Assembly: GCA_002452215.1 (NCBI GenBank)
Contig: DKCO01000009.1
Coordinates: forward strand, 1 to 18,239
DNA length: 18,239 bases
DNA from: Spirochaetales bacterium UBA6872
Lineage (GTDB): Bacteria > Spirochaetota > Spirochaetia > Sphaerochaetales > Sphaerochaetaceae
Direction of reading: 5' to 3'
Part shown: one piece after another, positions 8,628 to 15,742 of the stretch
Layout of the letters: each line of letters opens with the position of its first letter
How positions within the stretch are numbered: the stretch's first letter is position 1
The notes under the pieces: model-generated
Seen by the model: only the letters and a program-made list of their open reading frames with translations
Told to the model about the DNA's origin: nothing
The model's database searches: none
Position numbers and translations under genes: made by a program

Positions 8628-9422
8628 CTACTCCCATTTACGAACAAGGTCACGGATAGAAAGCACCAAGCTATTTGCTTTCATACCTGTTTTATTTCCC
8701 GCAATCTCCGACACTGGGAGTGCTGCCATAGATGTAGATGAGATAAAGACACTATCGAAATAGAAAATGTCATCGTACCTAGGAGGTTCGAAAACTACTT
8801 CCAAGCCAAGTTCCTTTGCAGCTTTCAAGACAGCTATCCTTGTTACTCCAGAAAGAACAAGAGAATCGTCAGCTGTGTACATCCTGTTTCCAGAGATTGC
8901 ATAGAAGTTTGATCTAGTACCCTCTGTTATTATTCCATTTCGATTTACGAACAGGGCTTCAAAACATCCCTTGGCCTTTGCTTCTTCCAGCGCAACATAG
9001 CTCATCAAAAGATTGGATGTTTTGGCATAAGGCAAAAATCTCTCGCCAAAGTAGAAGTCGCACTTCACACCATCTTCATAGTAGTTTTCTGGATACGAAA
9101 GCAAATCCTGGTATGTGATAAACAAGGCAGGATAATCGCCACCGATAACAAGGATTCTAGCTGTTGCATCCTTGATCTTGTCATTCTCAATCAATTTGAA
9201 GAGCCATGACTCAATTTCACTGTCCAAGAAAGAAAGGGTCAAGTTAATCGCCTTTGCTGAAGACCTTAGTCTTGAAAGATGTTCATCCAAATGCACTATA
9301 TGAGAGTTAGTAATTCTAAGCGCTTCATATACCGAAAAAGAATATTGCACAGCTCTGGATGTAATAGGAACCATTGCATCACATTCTTTTATAATCTCAC
9401 CGTTTTTTATTGCATTCCTCAT
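8628..9422 (-). CDS. Class IV PLP-dependent aminotransferase (branched-chain / D-amino acid / ADC lyase group)
   Basis: A 264-residue fold-type IV PLP enzyme. VYEALRITNSHIVHLDEHLSRL (32-53) is the family's N-terminal signature, the PLP-binding lysine should be Lys134 in PYAKTSNLL, Glu167 in ITEGTRSNF contacts the pyridine nitrogen, and SGVTR (191-195) binds the cofactor phosphate. Members include IlvE, D-alanine aminotransferase and aminodeoxychorismate lyase. The sequence seems closest to the IlvE/Dat group, but the substrate-deciding loops do not allow a firm choice. GAGGG lies five nt before the ATG. It is the first gene of the left minus-strand run, 68 nt ahead of the helicase start, and may share its promoter. 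I found no convincing -35/-10 pair upstream. Confidence 0.88.
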   Translation of the reverse strand: MRNAIKNGEIIKECDAMVPITSRAVQYSFSVYEALRITNSHIVHLDEHLSRLRSSAKAINLTLSFLDSEIESWLFKLIENDKIKDATARILVIGGDYPALFITYQDLLSYPENYYEDGVKCDFYFGERFLPYAKTSNLLMSYVALEEAKAKGCFEALFVNRNGIITEGTRSNFYAISGNRMYTADDSLVLSGVTRIAVLKAAKELGLEVVFEPPRYDDIFYFDSVFISSTSMAALPVSEIAGNKTGMKANSLVLSIRDLVRKWE

Positions 9423-9587
9423 CTCTGCCCTCGTGTAGGTTGGAAACCACTATTAATATAATCATCAATTGAATTTTATGGCACCCTATGTAAGAAAAAA
9501 CTTAAAACTTCGCCTCGTACCCATTGGCACTATATAACAAATACTGACAAGCTAGAAACTTTATAGATTATTTCCGTTTCAATCAGA

Positions 9588-9625
9588 CTCATTTTGTATT
9601 GAATAAAGAGGCAATACAGGATGAG
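9588..9625. other. Imperfect hairpin between the Rpn gene and the aminotransferase gene
   Basis: CTCAT (9588-9592) and TGTATTG (9595-9601) pair with CAATACA (9612-9618) and ATGAG (9621-9625) around a 10-nt loop. It begins 4 nt beyond the Rpn stop codon. There is no U-run on the minus-strand side, so it may be a weak terminator or an RNA-stability hairpin. The rest of 9423-9629 shows nothing I can name. Confidence 0.3.
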
Positions 9626-9629
9626 TTAT

Positions 9630-10508
9630 CTATTTCACAATTGCCATGATCTGCTCTTTGCTCATGCCCGAAATCTTGGAGACCAAATCATAAGACATGC
9701 CATTTTCAAGCATTGCGCTTATAAACTTTCGACTTACTTCTTGTCTACCCTCTTGCCTGCCCTCTTGTCGACCTTCTTGAAGGCCAGACTCTCGCCCCTC
9801 TTTGCGGCTTTTATTGGTAGAATAATCAATAAAGTCCTTTATCATTTGCTCTTGACTCATGTTCCTCATTATCCTTTCCACCTCGCTCTCGTGCGTTTCA
9901 ACAAACTCCTTGAGAATGCCTTTCTCAAGGCACTTCTCAATCGTTGCTCTTATGGCCCCCTCTGTTCTTCCAAGCCTTGATACATTTTTATCATATAAAT
10001 CGCAAAAGATACATATTTCATTCAGCACACCTTTCGTATTGCTTCTTGCCAAAACCTTTGCTCTTGCCATCATATCGCTGCCGGAGACAAATGGTGCGTA
10101 TAGATAATCTGGAAGATCCATCCTCTTGCCTGTATAAAGCACATAAAGTTTCACATGCATAGCACCAAGTGTTGTATTCTCATATTGCTTTCTCTTGTAT
10201 CCCTTCTCTATCTTAGGCAACGATGATGCAAAATATGACATGAGTCTAAGCGGTATATTCGGTGCCCATGTTGACTTGCACTCGATGAATATTATGAGCT
10301 TGTCCCTAACTTTGATGCTCAAGTCATTGTATATTCCATTTATGAAGATACTTTCAAGAGTTATAACCTTGATATCTTCCTCCCTAACCGATGTATCATC
10401 TGGATATAGCGAAAGATACACCTTTCTTAACCACTTCTTTTCCTTTACAAGAGCAGAGAAAAGGCTGTCTTTTATCTCACGCTTTAGATCAATAGAGTTA
10501 TCAATCAT
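9630..10508 (-). CDS. Rpn family recombination-promoting nuclease (PD-(D/E)XK, transposase_31-like)
   Basis: A 292-residue protein of the widespread RpnA-E family, whose E. coli members are DNA endonucleases that raise RecA-independent recombination. The nuclease core is at the N-terminus: NGIYNDLSI with Asp62, then LIIFIECKST giving Glu76-X-Lys78, the PD-(D/E)XK pattern. The middle carries the helical region normally found in the family. Near the C-terminus lies a short tandem repeat, three QEGR units and a QEVS variant (244-259), followed by a helix-turn-helix-like end (MSYDLVSKISGMSKEQI). GGAGG five nt before the ATG supports the start at 10508. It stands alone between decayed DNA, with a transposase relic starting 50 nt upstream. 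Such genes usually occur in many copies per genome. Confidence 0.88.
   Translation of the reverse strand: MIDNSIDLKREIKDSLFSALVKEKKWLRKVYLSLYPDDTSVREEDIKVITLESIFINGIYNDLSIKVRDKLIIFIECKSTWAPNIPLRLMSYFASSLPKIEKGYKRKQYENTTLGAMHVKLYVLYTGKRMDLPDYLYAPFVSGSDMMARAKVLARSNTKGVLNEICIFCDLYDKNVSRLGRTEGAIRATIEKCLEKGILKEFVETHESEVERIMRNMSQEQMIKDFIDYSTNKSRKEGRESGLQEGRQEGRQEGRQEVSRKFISAMLENGMSYDLVSKISGMSKEQIMAIVK
9732..9779 (-). repeat. Four 12-bp in-frame units in the Rpn gene
   Basis: Read on the minus strand the units are CAAGAAGGTCGA, CAAGAGGGCAGG, CAAGAGGGTAGA and CAAGAAGTAAGT, coding QEGR three times and QEVS once. Arg is written CGA, AGG and AGA and Gly GGT and GGC, so the peptide repeat is better kept than the DNA repeat. 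Confidence 0.85.
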
Positions 10509-10557
10509 GTTAACCTCCTATTTATCTAATGCTTAAAAGGAACAAAATTGCTTAAAA

Positions 10558-10795
10558 AGCGGGAGCAATTTCTCAAGGTTGTGACTATGGAAGAGCAACC
10601 TGCAGGATCTTGCTGACGAGACCAGGTTGAAAATACATGTGTCCTTTTTCCTCCTGGGACAAAATCAAACATCGACACTTCTATTATGTACCCAAGAGCT
10701 GGCAAGGCAAGTCTCTTTATGATATCGAGACCATAGCGAATCTCATCGGAACAACAACGGAAAAGGGACTTAAGGTCTCCAAAGAAAAGAAATAG
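10558..10795 (+). pseudogene. ISAzo13-family transposase remnant
   Basis: The plus strand encodes a broken copy of the C-terminal part of an ISAzo13-type transposase. In one frame it reads SGSNFSRL, a TGA at 10582-10584, then LWKSNLQDLADETRLKIHV. After a frameshift near 10640-10655 it continues SWDKIKHRHF, SWQGKSLYDIETIANLIG, TTTTEKGLKV and ends at TAG 10793-10795. The intact family has the corresponding blocks (Gly-Ser-Asn, LWK..LQ.LADE..L.I.V.H, SKWNKIEHR, W.G.PL, IA.TTT..GL.V). At least one nonsense codon and one frameshift make it non-functional. No 5' part, terminal inverted repeats or target duplication were found. It is a fossil of an insertion that may have shaped this accessory stretch. 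Confidence 0.72.
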
Positions 10796-11145
10796 GCCAT
10801 AAACATAGAGTTTCTGTGGCCCAAACCAATCCTGGAACTATATCATCAAGCCGTCAAGTTGTTTTGTGATTATTCCTATCGTTTTCAGATGAGAATACAG
10901 TATTGAATTGAAAGCATTTGATTGCAAGGAGCAAATATCAGCTTTCCACTCGGACAACAAAGGATTTTCCTAGTCAGGAAAAACGAGAAGTCCAAATCAA
11001 GAAGGAACAATCAATTCAAACAAATCGATGTTAAAGTCCATCAAAAATGTAGTGGAACAGACAATTTAAAAAGAAATAGAGAAATATATGTCATGGTTTA
11101 TAAGTGAAAGTAATCATCCATGATATTATGGCTCTTTGTTCTCAC
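10796..11145. other. Gene-free stretch between transposase relic and ATPase gene
   Basis: No credible gene in either strand. The frame after the transposase TAG stays open on plus for about 35 codons (AINIEFLWPKPILELY...) without a start or recognisable match. A 7-bp hairpin, TTTTCCT / AGGAAAA with an AGTC loop (10965-10982), lies near the middle. It contains a TTTTCCTAG core like the most distal repeat in front of the ATPase gene, which may be coincidence. No U-run follows, so I do not call a terminator. Confidence 0.4.
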
Positions 11146-12447
11146 CTACTCTTCCAACATCTTTATATATTTCTCAAAAAGAGGAAGGGGAATATTGCAC
11201 ATTCTTTCCTGTTCCTTATAAGGAGACATGGAAAGGCGCAACCCAAAAAGATTCTCGTTGTCCTTGAGAACAGTCGAAAGACTCTTAGCTCTCAAATTGG
11301 TTTCAGCTTTAACCTCTATTGGATAGACCTTCTTGAACTCTGCCACAAAATCTATCTCCAAAGTAGAATTATTATTTGCATAGTAATAAAGTTTATCACT
11401 TCTTGCAGAGAAATACTGTTGCGCTACATACTGCTCTGTAAAGCTTCCCTTATACGAGGAAAAGGCATTGCTCCCAATCAATACATCCTCTGCTGATACA
11501 CCAACCATCGCACCTAAAAGTCCCAAATCAAGCAAAAAAAGCTTAAAACAATCGATGTCCTCATAGAATTTCAAAGGCTTTTCCAAACATTTTGTTTTAG
11601 GTATTTTTAGAATCAAACCAGCATTTCTAAGCCATTCTATCGCAATTTCATAGTCCTTTGCCCTAGCACCTTTTCTGATTAGACCATATATAAATTTCTT
11701 GTTTTCCTTCGCCAACTGGCTAGGGATGGAATTCCAAACTGCGAATATCCTAGCACTCTCATTAGCTGGGGCATGTTTCGAGAAGTCCCTCTCATAGTCA
11801 CTGATTATAGATTTTTGAAGTCTCCTTACTTCCTTCAAATCGTGCGTCTTGATATAAAGATCAACAACCTCTGGCATACCGCCTGTATAGTAGTATTGTC
11901 TCAAAAGCTCTATAAGTTGCGGAAGAACAGCATTGCATTCTTCAAATCTATTGGATTTGATGTTCTCAAGGAGAACATTTTTCCCCATTGCCATAAGAAA
12001 TTCCGAGAAAGAAAGAGGATAAAGTCTTAGACTATCTGTCTTTCCTACAGGAAAGCCTGTACCCGAATGAAGCTTTATTCCAAGAAGTGAGCCTGCTACG
12101 GCAATATGGTATTGAGGTGCATTTTCTGCAAAATACTTCAAACTTGTCAACGCCAAAGGAACTTCCTGTACTTCATCCAATATAATCAAAGTCTCTTCCG
12201 GCTTTATCAACTGTCCTGTTATAGCCGAGAATCCTCGAAGCAATCGATCGGTATCATAGTCTGAGAAAAGAATATCCATCTGAGGATTATTATCGCAGTT
12301 TATATAAGCAACATTCCCGTATTCCTTCTCTCCAAAGGATTTAAGAAGCCATGTCTTGCCGACTTGTCTTGCACCATCCAAGACCAAAGGTTTTCTATTT
12401 TTTTTATTCTTCCATACCAGCAAATCTTTATAAAGCGATCTTTCCAT
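11146..12447 (-). CDS. AAA_14 ATPase with C-terminal DUF4143 domain
   Basis: A 433-residue P-loop protein of the AAA_14/DUF4143 group, common in multiple copies in gut bacteria and archaea; its cellular role is not established. Walker A is GARQVGKT (25-32), Walker B LIILDEVQ (87-94), and the sensor-like VAGSLLG lies about 117-123. LYPLSFSEFL (142-151) and YYTGGMPEVV (186-195) are family hallmarks. The C-terminal domain ends with EIDFVAEFKKVYPIEVK (364-380), whose E-X-D...E-X-K spacing looks like a PD-(D/E)XK nuclease-type core. MERSLYKDLLVWKNKKNRKP is the usual N-terminus, so the ATG at 12447 is accepted despite the absence of a Shine-Dalgarno sequence. Immediately upstream lie three repeats on a 33-bp period, and the first codons themselves resemble the repeat. 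No partner gene flanks it. Confidence 0.92.
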   Translation of the reverse strand: MERSLYKDLLVWKNKKNRKPLVLDGARQVGKTWLLKSFGEKEYGNVAYINCDNNPQMDILFSDYDTDRLLRGFSAITGQLIKPEETLIILDEVQEVPLALTSLKYFAENAPQYHIAVAGSLLGIKLHSGTGFPVGKTDSLRLYPLSFSEFLMAMGKNVLLENIKSNRFEECNAVLPQLIELLRQYYYTGGMPEVVDLYIKTHDLKEVRRLQKSIISDYERDFSKHAPANESARIFAVWNSIPSQLAKENKKFIYGLIRKGARAKDYEIAIEWLRNAGLILKIPKTKCLEKPLKFYEDIDCFKLFLLDLGLLGAMVGVSAEDVLIGSNAFSSYKGSFTEQYVAQQYFSARSDKLYYYANNNSTLEIDFVAEFKKVYPIEVKAETNLRAKSLSTVLKDNENLFGLRLSMSPYKEQERMCNIPLPLFEKYIKMLEE

Positions 12448-12459
12448 GCATCGATTTTA

Positions 12460-12537
12460 CACTTTTCTAGGCGATCTTTCACTAATTATCATCACTTTTC
12501 TAGGGGAACTTTTAATACTTTACTACATTTTCCTAGA
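12460..12537 (-). repeat. Three CTAG-centred repeats, 33-bp period, before the DUF4143 ATPase gene
   Basis: On the plus strand CACTTTTCTAGG occurs at 12460-12471 and again at 12493-12504, and a variant CATTTTCCTAGA at 12526-12537: three copies exactly 33 bp apart. Read toward the gene the fuller unit is AAAG(A/T)TC(G/C)CCTAGAAAAGTG. Each core is a loose palindrome around CTAG. The first copy stops 12 nt short of the ATPase ATG, and GAAAGATCGC recurs both in the copy nearest the gene and in codons 2-5 of the gene. Spacing near three helical turns puts all copies on one DNA face, as expected of an operator or iteron array, but function is inferred only. Confidence 0.75.
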
Positions 12538-13172
12538 GAAATTGCTTATTCCATCACCTTTATTTGTTGTATTTTCATTGGCTATACGAAACTTTCTGCC
12601 GAAGATTCCAATAAGATCTTCCAGAGATATCTTTACACCACTTGCTACATCATCCAAGATAAAGATACAAAGAAAGGAAGTCCGACAAAAGCTATTTCAA
12701 GTCTTCTTGAATAAAAAAATCCCACGCCATGTCTTTTCTTCTCATAGCAATCAGTGGCACATAGAATATTCTTTTTATAGTCTTATCATCAAGCACAAGA
12801 ACAATCACTTTTTGGATATAGGGAGCAACAAAGTAGACTAGAACAGTCTTTACAACAGTTAAAAGTAAAAAAAATCCCTAACAATACTCTTTTTATTCAA
12901 ACTGCTCTCTGTCTGTGTAAAGAATGCTACGCCTTACAAGCTTACGCATTGGTGGTCCATAGACGCTCAAGAGCTAGTACGGAGAAATGCAACAATTTGG
13001 GTTTATGAGAACTATCTCTGAGAATATAATCTATATGTTAGGATCAGGAGGACTAAAAGACAAGATATGTATTCTTTCCTAAAAGCATCAGCCCGACCTG
13101 GATTCTTTGACTAGATGCAAAAGTGAGAGTATCACGCTTCAATCTTACTAATATTTCTGCAACAGCTACTTG
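12538..13172. other. About 0.6 kb without an intact gene, fragmentary frames only
   Basis: The minus strand holds two overlapping start-less open stretches that look coding in composition. One is at 12692-12877 (61 codons, hydrophobic beginning, then DDKTIKRIFYVPLIAMRRKD). The other is at 12523-12696 (57 codons, containing LDDVASGVKISLEDLIGIFG), which ends in the distal ATPase repeat. A frameshift between them would join them. An eight-T run at about 12867-12874 could be a further slip site. I recognise no family. The plus strand from about 12890 to 13172 has stop-riddled frames and no start-supported gene. It looks like decayed DNA rather than a functional spacer. Confidence 0.4.
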
Positions 13173-13331
13173 TATCTGCAGTCAGCAGATGACAAAGAAA
13201 GCATAGAGAGCGTTATTGGTCATAGTTCTAATGATATGAACAGTCACCACATAACAGCGGATGCAGAAAAGGCCACAAGAGCCGCAGATGCAAATTTAAC
13301 GCATTTCAAGGTATCGTTAAACAAAAATTGA
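13173..13331 (+). pseudogene. C-terminal relic of a tyrosine recombinase (phage-type integrase)
   Basis: The plus strand reads YLQSADDKESIESVIGHSS, then NDMNSHHITADAEK and ATRAADANLTHF, ending with TGA at 13329-13331. IESVIGHSS is the conserved block holding the second catalytic His of tyrosine recombinases, and the following M....H.TADAEKA part aligns with the block that normally carries the nucleophilic Tyr. Here His stands at the Tyr position. An in-frame TAA at 13149-13151 cuts it off from any upstream part, and no HXXR block is visible. It is therefore inactive, about 50 residues of an originally 300-400 residue protein. A different, better-kept recombinase end is found at the right edge of the window, on the other strand. 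Confidence 0.6.
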
Positions 13332-13440
13332 TATAAACTTCTCTAATCCGAAGCGACAAGGAACTTTTTAATAATAAAGAGCTATAATTATAGTCCGAAT
13401 TTAGAATAATATTTGATTTAAATATAAAATTAGAAGTCTA

Positions 13441-13469
13441 AATATAAGCCCCTGCTAAAAAGCAGAGGC
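13441..13469 (-). terminator. Terminator of the uxu operon
   Basis: On the minus strand GCCTCTGCT and AGCAGGGGC form a 9-bp stem (one U-G wobble) around a 4-nt T loop, followed by TTATATTT. It starts 7 nt after the uxuB stop codon. The tail is interrupted by A residues, so efficiency is uncertain. Confidence 0.68.
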
Positions 13470-13475
13470 AATAGA

Positions 13476-15074
13476 TTATGCGAACTCATGAAGTGTTTTT
13501 CTTACAGCGCCTGGAGCTGCAATCATACTCTTGAAGTACTTAAGAGTTAAATCGGCAAGACCAACTTCATAGAGGTTAACACCAAATATCTTCTCGTTAG
13601 AAAGGATATTCTTAAGCTGGTCTAATGAACCTGTATAACCAAGGGATATACCCTTTAGTTCATTTTGACCATATTCCAAAAGAGGATCAGGAGATGGAGT
13701 AAATGTGTTTCCATTATCATCTACAGCCAATAGGTACCTAAGCCAACCAGCAAACACTAGAGGAATGTCTCTCAAATTTTTCAGATCAAGACCCTTTGCC
13801 ACATAGGCTTTGATCGTCTCGCCAAATCTTATTGCAAGTTTTTGTGATGTATCTGTTGCAATTCTTTGAGGAGTATCAGGCATGAATGGATTAGGAATAC
13901 GTACATCAAGCACCTGGTCTATAAATGTTTTTGGATTTATGATACCAGGATCCACTACAACAGGAAGTCCTTCAACATATCCTATTTCCCTCACAAGCGA
14001 CACAAGATCCTTATCCTTCATCTCCTTTGAAATAAGTTTGTAATCCAACAAGCATCCAAAGACAGCAAGTGCTGTATGCAATGGATTAAGGCATGTACAG
14101 ACCTTCATCTTCTCGACTTTATTAACAGTTTCCCTGTCTGTAAAATAGACACCGCTTTTCTCTAGAGGAGGTCTTCCATTAGGGAATTTGTCTTCAATAA
14201 CAAGGTACTCAGTTTCTTCTGCATTGACAAATGATGCAATGTATGTGTGTTTCGATGTTATAACAGGCTCTGTATCCTCGAATCCATCAGCTTGCAGCAT
14301 CTTTGCAACAGATTGATCCGGTCTTGGTGTAATCTTATCAATCATAGACCATGGGAAAGAGACTTTGTCGCTTTCAAGCCAGAGAAGGAATTCTTTCTCT
14401 ACAAGAGAGTTCTTTACCCACTCGGATGCAATAGTTGTAATTGCAAGCTCTACTTTCTCGCCGTTATGAGAGCAATTGTCCATTGAAACAAGAGCAATTG
14501 GAGCCTTGTTTTCCCTAAATCTGTAAAGCAATAATTCTGTTAGCCTCGAAAGCATCATCTTGCATTTTCCAGGACCATTCTTGAAATCATCTATATAGCT
14601 TGGCAAATACTCTCCATTTGGAGTCTTCAAAGCATACCCTTTTTCTGTAATCGTAAATGATACCATTTGCAAGGAAGCACTCTTGAAAATCTCGATAAAC
14701 CTGCTCCATGCATTAGCAAATTGGTAATCACATGGATATGCTTCTGTAACAGATTCAACAACTTCCTTGTCGATTGTTCCATCAGACTTCAACGTAACAA
14801 GCAAAGTAAGGTTGTCATATTTGTCGTAGATATCGCTAATGATCTCGTAATCAAATCCCTCAGCAACGATAACACCCTTATCAGAAAGCCCCTTCTCGAT
14901 TAGGTTTTGTTGCAATCTAGCAGGAAAACCTCTGAAGATATTACCTGCACCGAAATGAACCCAGATAGGATTCTTTCTTGTGTTTTCGATAATTTTCTCT
15001 CGATCATAGGAAGGAACTATATATCCTTTCTTTGCCCACTCGCTACTCTTCAGTCCCTCATTCGTTAGTTTCAT
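13476..15074 (-). CDS. uxuB: D-fructuronate reductase / mannitol dehydrogenase family (UxuB-like)
   Basis: NAD-dependent long-chain polyol dehydrogenase of 532 residues that should interconvert D-fructuronate and D-mannonate in glucuronate catabolism. The N-terminal Rossmann part starts with VHFGAGNIFRGFPARLQQ (39-56). The catalytic pattern K-X5-N-X2-H of the family is present as Lys324, Asn330, His333 (KVCTCLNPLH). It is longer than the roughly 490-residue E. coli UxuB, mainly around the central region, resembling versions in anaerobes. The ATG overlaps the stop of the GntR gene by 4 nt, with AGGGG a few bases before it. The pairing with uxuA decides between fructuronate reductase and other members such as tagaturonate reductase or mannitol dehydrogenase. 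It is last in the operon and followed by a terminator. Confidence 0.9.
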   Translation of the reverse strand: MKLTNEGLKSSEWAKKGYIVPSYDREKIIENTRKNPIWVHFGAGNIFRGFPARLQQNLIEKGLSDKGVIVAEGFDYEIISDIYDKYDNLTLLVTLKSDGTIDKEVVESVTEAYPCDYQFANAWSRFIEIFKSASLQMVSFTITEKGYALKTPNGEYLPSYIDDFKNGPGKCKMMLSRLTELLLYRFRENKAPIALVSMDNCSHNGEKVELAITTIASEWVKNSLVEKEFLLWLESDKVSFPWSMIDKITPRPDQSVAKMLQADGFEDTEPVITSKHTYIASFVNAEETEYLVIEDKFPNGRPPLEKSGVYFTDRETVNKVEKMKVCTCLNPLHTALAVFGCLLDYKLISKEMKDKDLVSLVREIGYVEGLPVVVDPGIINPKTFIDQVLDVRIPNPFMPDTPQRIATDTSQKLAIRFGETIKAYVAKGLDLKNLRDIPLVFAGWLRYLLAVDDNGNTFTPSPDPLLEYGQNELKGISLGYTGSLDQLKNILSNEKIFGVNLYEVGLADLTLKYFKSMIAAPGAVRKTLHEFA

Positions 15075-15742
15075 TTTTCACCCCTAGATATAAAATAGTC
15101 AGGATGTTGTTTTATAATTGCATCCTTTTCATAATTCAATTTCGTTACATGCTCGCCGATTATCCTCGATGCAGCTTCAAAATCGTTTCTCTTGAATGCA
15201 TCAAGAATCTCCTCATGCTGTTCGATGCTCTTATCGGAGCTGCCTTCAGCATCAAAAGAAAGAAGCCTGATTCTTCTGTAGTTTCCTGTCTCTCTCATCC
15301 AGATGGACCAAAAATTATCGAAGCCTGCTGCATTGAAGTATACATGGTGCATATCATCATCAGCTGTGTAATAGCTCTGGCTGTCTTTTTTTTCAACAGC
15401 TTCTTTTTGCAAAGCTATGAAATACTCTATACCAGCTATATCCGATGGTTTGAGTTTTCCATCAATATGCTCTAGAACACATTTTTCCAAATATAATCTC
15501 AAAAGCTGCTGCTCATCGATTTTATCCAGATCAATAAGAGAAACCCAACATCCTCGCTGAGGATACATATTCACCAAGCCCTCGCTTTGCAATAACATCA
15601 AGGCATCCCTAACGGGACTTCTTGATACGCGCATCTCTTCCGACAAAGCCTGTATATTAAGCTCATCCCCAGGCTTTCGCCTGAGGTAGATTATGTCGTC
15701 TTTTATCTTTTGATATATCGTTTGGCTAGATGTGACTCTCAT
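15071..15742 (-). CDS. GntR family regulator, FadR/FCD subfamily
   Basis: A 223-residue transcription factor. The N-terminal winged helix-turn-helix (about 5-70) has the GntR signature LSEEMRVSRSPVRDAL and the wing GLVNMYPQRGCWV. The C-terminal all-helical FCD domain (about 78-215) carries the metal-ligand pattern Asp128/129, His132/133, His176 (EQHEEIL) and His198 (GEHV), so it probably binds a sugar acid through a metal ion. Related regulators UxuR and ExuR respond to hexuronate intermediates. The gene lies between uxuA and uxuB with 4-nt ATGA overlaps on both sides, so it is co-translated with the enzymes. It likely represses its own operon through the palindrome at 16851-16864. The effector (fructuronate, mannonate or another) is not decided by sequence. 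Confidence 0.9.
   Translation of the reverse strand: MRVTSSQTIYQKIKDDIIYLRRKPGDELNIQALSEEMRVSRSPVRDALMLLQSEGLVNMYPQRGCWVSLIDLDKIDEQQLLRLYLEKCVLEHIDGKLKPSDIAGIEYFIALQKEAVEKKDSQSYYTADDDMHHVYFNAAGFDNFWSIWMRETGNYRRIRLLSFDAEGSSDKSIEQHEEILDAFKRNDFEAASRIIGEHVTKLNYEKDAIIKQHPDYFISRGEK

Noticed and set aside
10965..10982. Hairpin TTTTCCT/AGGAAAA as a terminator for the ATPase gene
   Set aside because: AT-rich 7-bp stem, no U-run on either strand, and more than 160 nt from the ATPase stop.
10922..11107. 61-codon plus-strand frame starting with TTG
   Set aside because: Weak start codon, no ribosome site, lysine-rich composition with no family pattern; likely chance in decayed DNA.
12460..12537. The three 33-bp-spaced repeats as a CRISPR array
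   Set aside because: Only a 12-bp core repeats, three copies, one variant, no cas genes; the layout next to a start codon suits a regulatory array better.
12446..12841. 131-codon plus-strand frame over the repeat region
   Set aside because: It overlaps the ATPase start, has no ribosome site, and its hydrophobic character comes from reading the T-rich repeats; composition is not protein-like.
14667..15475. Plus-strand frames opposite uxuB and gntR
   Set aside because: Antisense shadows of genes with clear family motifs.
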